Assembly: GCA_023229175.1 (NCBI GenBank)
Contig: JALNZV010000058.1
Coordinates: 1 to 5,045, forward strand
Direction: 5' to 3'
From: Tissierellaceae bacterium
Lineage (GTDB): Bacteria; Bacillota; Clostridia; Tissierellales; Tissierellaceae
Length of the DNA stretch: 5,045 bases
The notes beneath the pieces were generated by a model. The model was not told where the DNA came from. It ran no database searches and was given only the letters and a program-made list of their open reading frames with translations. Position numbers and translations under genes: made by a program. Positions 4,160-5,045 of the stretch are shown here, piece by piece (within the stretch, counting starts at the first letter, position 1; every line of letters starts with the position of its first letter).

Positions 4160-4621
4160 ATGAAAAAAATCACAAATAAGGAGTTTATGGAGGCATGGAA
4201 GCTTGACAATATCGACCTTGGAGTCAAGGAAATAAAGGACCTTTACAACATTGAACCGGAAACAGGAAGAGGGCTTCATTTATTGGGGGTATATTACAAT
4301 GAAGCTGACAACACTTTGGAGATATCCGGTAACTTCTCATTAAATGTATTGGCATTGCAGCTGGCCTTCGCCATAAATAACGTAGTGGAGGAATACACAA
4401 TAAAAAATGAGGAAGGACATTGGGATGAACTTGAGAAACTTCTTGACGAATTTCATGAATTACCCCATTATGAAGATAAGGAGTATGTAAAGGAAATGTT
4501 ATTTACCTTCTCAATTCGCTTCGTTAGAAGTCTACATGGGGATGATAGCTACTTTGACTACGGAAATACATATGTATTTGCAGTAGTGGATATAATCCTC
4601 GAAATACTTAAACAATCTTAA
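4160..4621 (+). CDS. Phage protein of unknown function, 153 residues
   Basis: I do not recognise this acidic protein. The N-terminal 35 residues (KKITNKEFMEAWKLDNIDLG, then VKEIKDLYNIEP) look helical. A short strand pair follows, HLLGVYYNEADNTLEISGNF (40-59). The mostly helical remainder includes a mildly hydrophobic stretch VLALQLAFAINNVV (63-76), amphipathic rather than membrane-spanning, and a hydrophobic end FAVVDIILEILKQ. AAGGAGG lies 8 bases before the ATG. The gap to the previous gene is 47 bases, so the two probably share a transcript. The reverse-strand frame at 4532-4759 has no ribosome site and is not counted. Confidence 0.85.
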   Translation: MKKITNKEFMEAWKLDNIDLGVKEIKDLYNIEPETGRGLHLLGVYYNEADNTLEISGNFSLNVLALQLAFAINNVVEEYTIKNEEGHWDELEKLLDEFHELPHYEDKEYVKEMLFTFSIRFVRSLHGDDSYFDYGNTYVFAVVDIILEILKQS

Positions 4622-4627
4622 CCAACT

Positions 4628-4671
4628 TAATTTAAAATCATTAATAAATAAGGAGGAAGAAAAATGATAAA
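4628..4671 (+). repeat. 44-base leader repeat, copy 1
   Basis: It starts TAATTTAAAATCATTAATAA, contains AAGGAGG, and ends with the first codons ATGATAAA of the next gene. An identical copy occurs at 4920-4963, 292 bases later. Both carry the ribosome site and start of a different small gene. Confidence 0.95.
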
Positions 4672-4927
4672 TGCACACGAAGTATTTGAAGGGAATCCCA
4701 TTATATGGATAACATCGGATAAATGGAAGGAAATCTACACACAAATTGAAAACAAACAAGTCTATGAAGAACTACCCATTGACACACATCACTACTTTAA
4801 CCATTTATTGGATTGCATCACATACGAAGTAGAAGTACGATATGATACGAAAATCATGAATGACTACTTAATGACACTACCTTTTAACGCTCATGACGCT
4901 TTAATGATAATACCAATTCTAATTTAA
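4664..4927 (+). CDS. Small phage protein, unknown, 87 residues
   Basis: The protein is not recognised. It starts MINAHEVFEGNPIIWITSDK and has a Trp/Tyr-rich, acidic N-terminal half with a possible helix WKEIYTQIENKQVYEEL (21-37). A His-containing stretch THHYFNHLLDC follows (41-51), and the end is hydrophobic (DALMIIPILI). No metal site or enzyme motif is clear. The ribosome site GGAGG is 7 bases upstream, inside a 44-base leader shared with the next gene. The stop lies inside the second copy of that leader. Confidence 0.82.
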   Translation: MINAHEVFEGNPIIWITSDKWKEIYTQIENKQVYEELPIDTHHYFNHLLDCITYEVEVRYDTKIMNDYLMTLPFNAHDALMIIPILI

Positions 4928-4963
4928 AATCATTAATAAATAAGGAGGAAGAAAAATGATAAA
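4920..4963 (+). repeat. 44-base leader repeat, copy 2
   Basis: Exact copy of 4628-4671. The TAA of the preceding gene (4925-4927) lies within it. It supplies the ribosome site and the first two codons of the gene that starts at 4956. Confidence 0.95.
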
Positions 4964-5045
4964 GATATCAAGGGAGACATATGATTTAATGGTATCAACA
5001 ATTGAGGAGGATTTTTTCAACATGGACGAGTCAATGGAGATAATT
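4956..5045 (+). CDS. Small phage protein, unknown, 5' part only
   Basis: Thirty codons are visible (MIKISRETYDLMVSTIEEDF, then FNMDESMEII) before the window ends without a stop. The visible part is acidic and probably helical. The start is supported by AAGGAGGAAG upstream, within the shared 44-base leader. No function can be proposed from this fragment. Confidence 0.75.
   Translation, partial: MIKISRETYDLMVSTIEEDFFNMDESMEII

Noticed and set aside
4532..4759. Minus-strand frame of 75 residues, hydrophobic
   Set aside because: It overlaps two plus-strand genes with strong ribosome sites and lacks one of its own.

Overview
The window looks like part of a temperate or lytic phage genome from a low-GC Gram-positive host (Firmicutes). 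The reasons are strong AGGAGG ribosome sites, a perfect TTGACA-17-TATAAT promoter, an AT-rich sequence, a collagen-like tail protein, a terminase-small-subunit-like protein and runs of small unknown genes. The word GATC is absent from all 5045 bases, which fits a phage under GATC restriction.

Left arm (1-2349, minus strand): a partial collagen-like tail or receptor-binding protein runs off the left edge. Just upstream, with stop and start overlapping as TAATG, is a terminase-small-subunit-like gene. A consensus promoter drives both. Behind it lie a rho-independent terminator and a further small phage gene (2068-2349).

Middle (2350-3905): this is the most unusual part. A gene-free G-rich stretch leads into an 884-base island (2610-3493) that contains no AG dinucleotide and only one CT, so AG/CT is almost erased from both DNA strands. 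The flanks use AG and CT freely. The depletion runs through promoter, leader, two small genes, intergenic hairpin and two terminators, and across codon boundaries, so it acts on nucleic acid rather than on protein. The island is a complete rightward transcription unit: a promoter with a palindrome between -35 and -10, a hairpin at the predicted 5' end, a 110-residue putative DNA-binding protein, a hairpin, a 67-68-residue protein, and tandem terminators. A repeated ATGGGGT leader stands where AGGAGG would be; AGGAGG itself would break the AG rule. The island ends abruptly in an AG/CT-rich non-coding stretch with short repeats and hairpins (3494-3780).

Right arm (3780-5045, plus strand): an extended -10 promoter with a 10-bp-arm palindrome at its start site precedes a string of small unknown phage genes (68, 153 and 87 residues, then a partial one), each with a strong ribosome site. 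The last two share an exact 44-base leader.

The leftward genes are virion or packaging functions. The rightward genes resemble an early or accessory region. The island between the divergent arms looks like an independently transcribed cargo unit (moron) with a different mutational or selective history.
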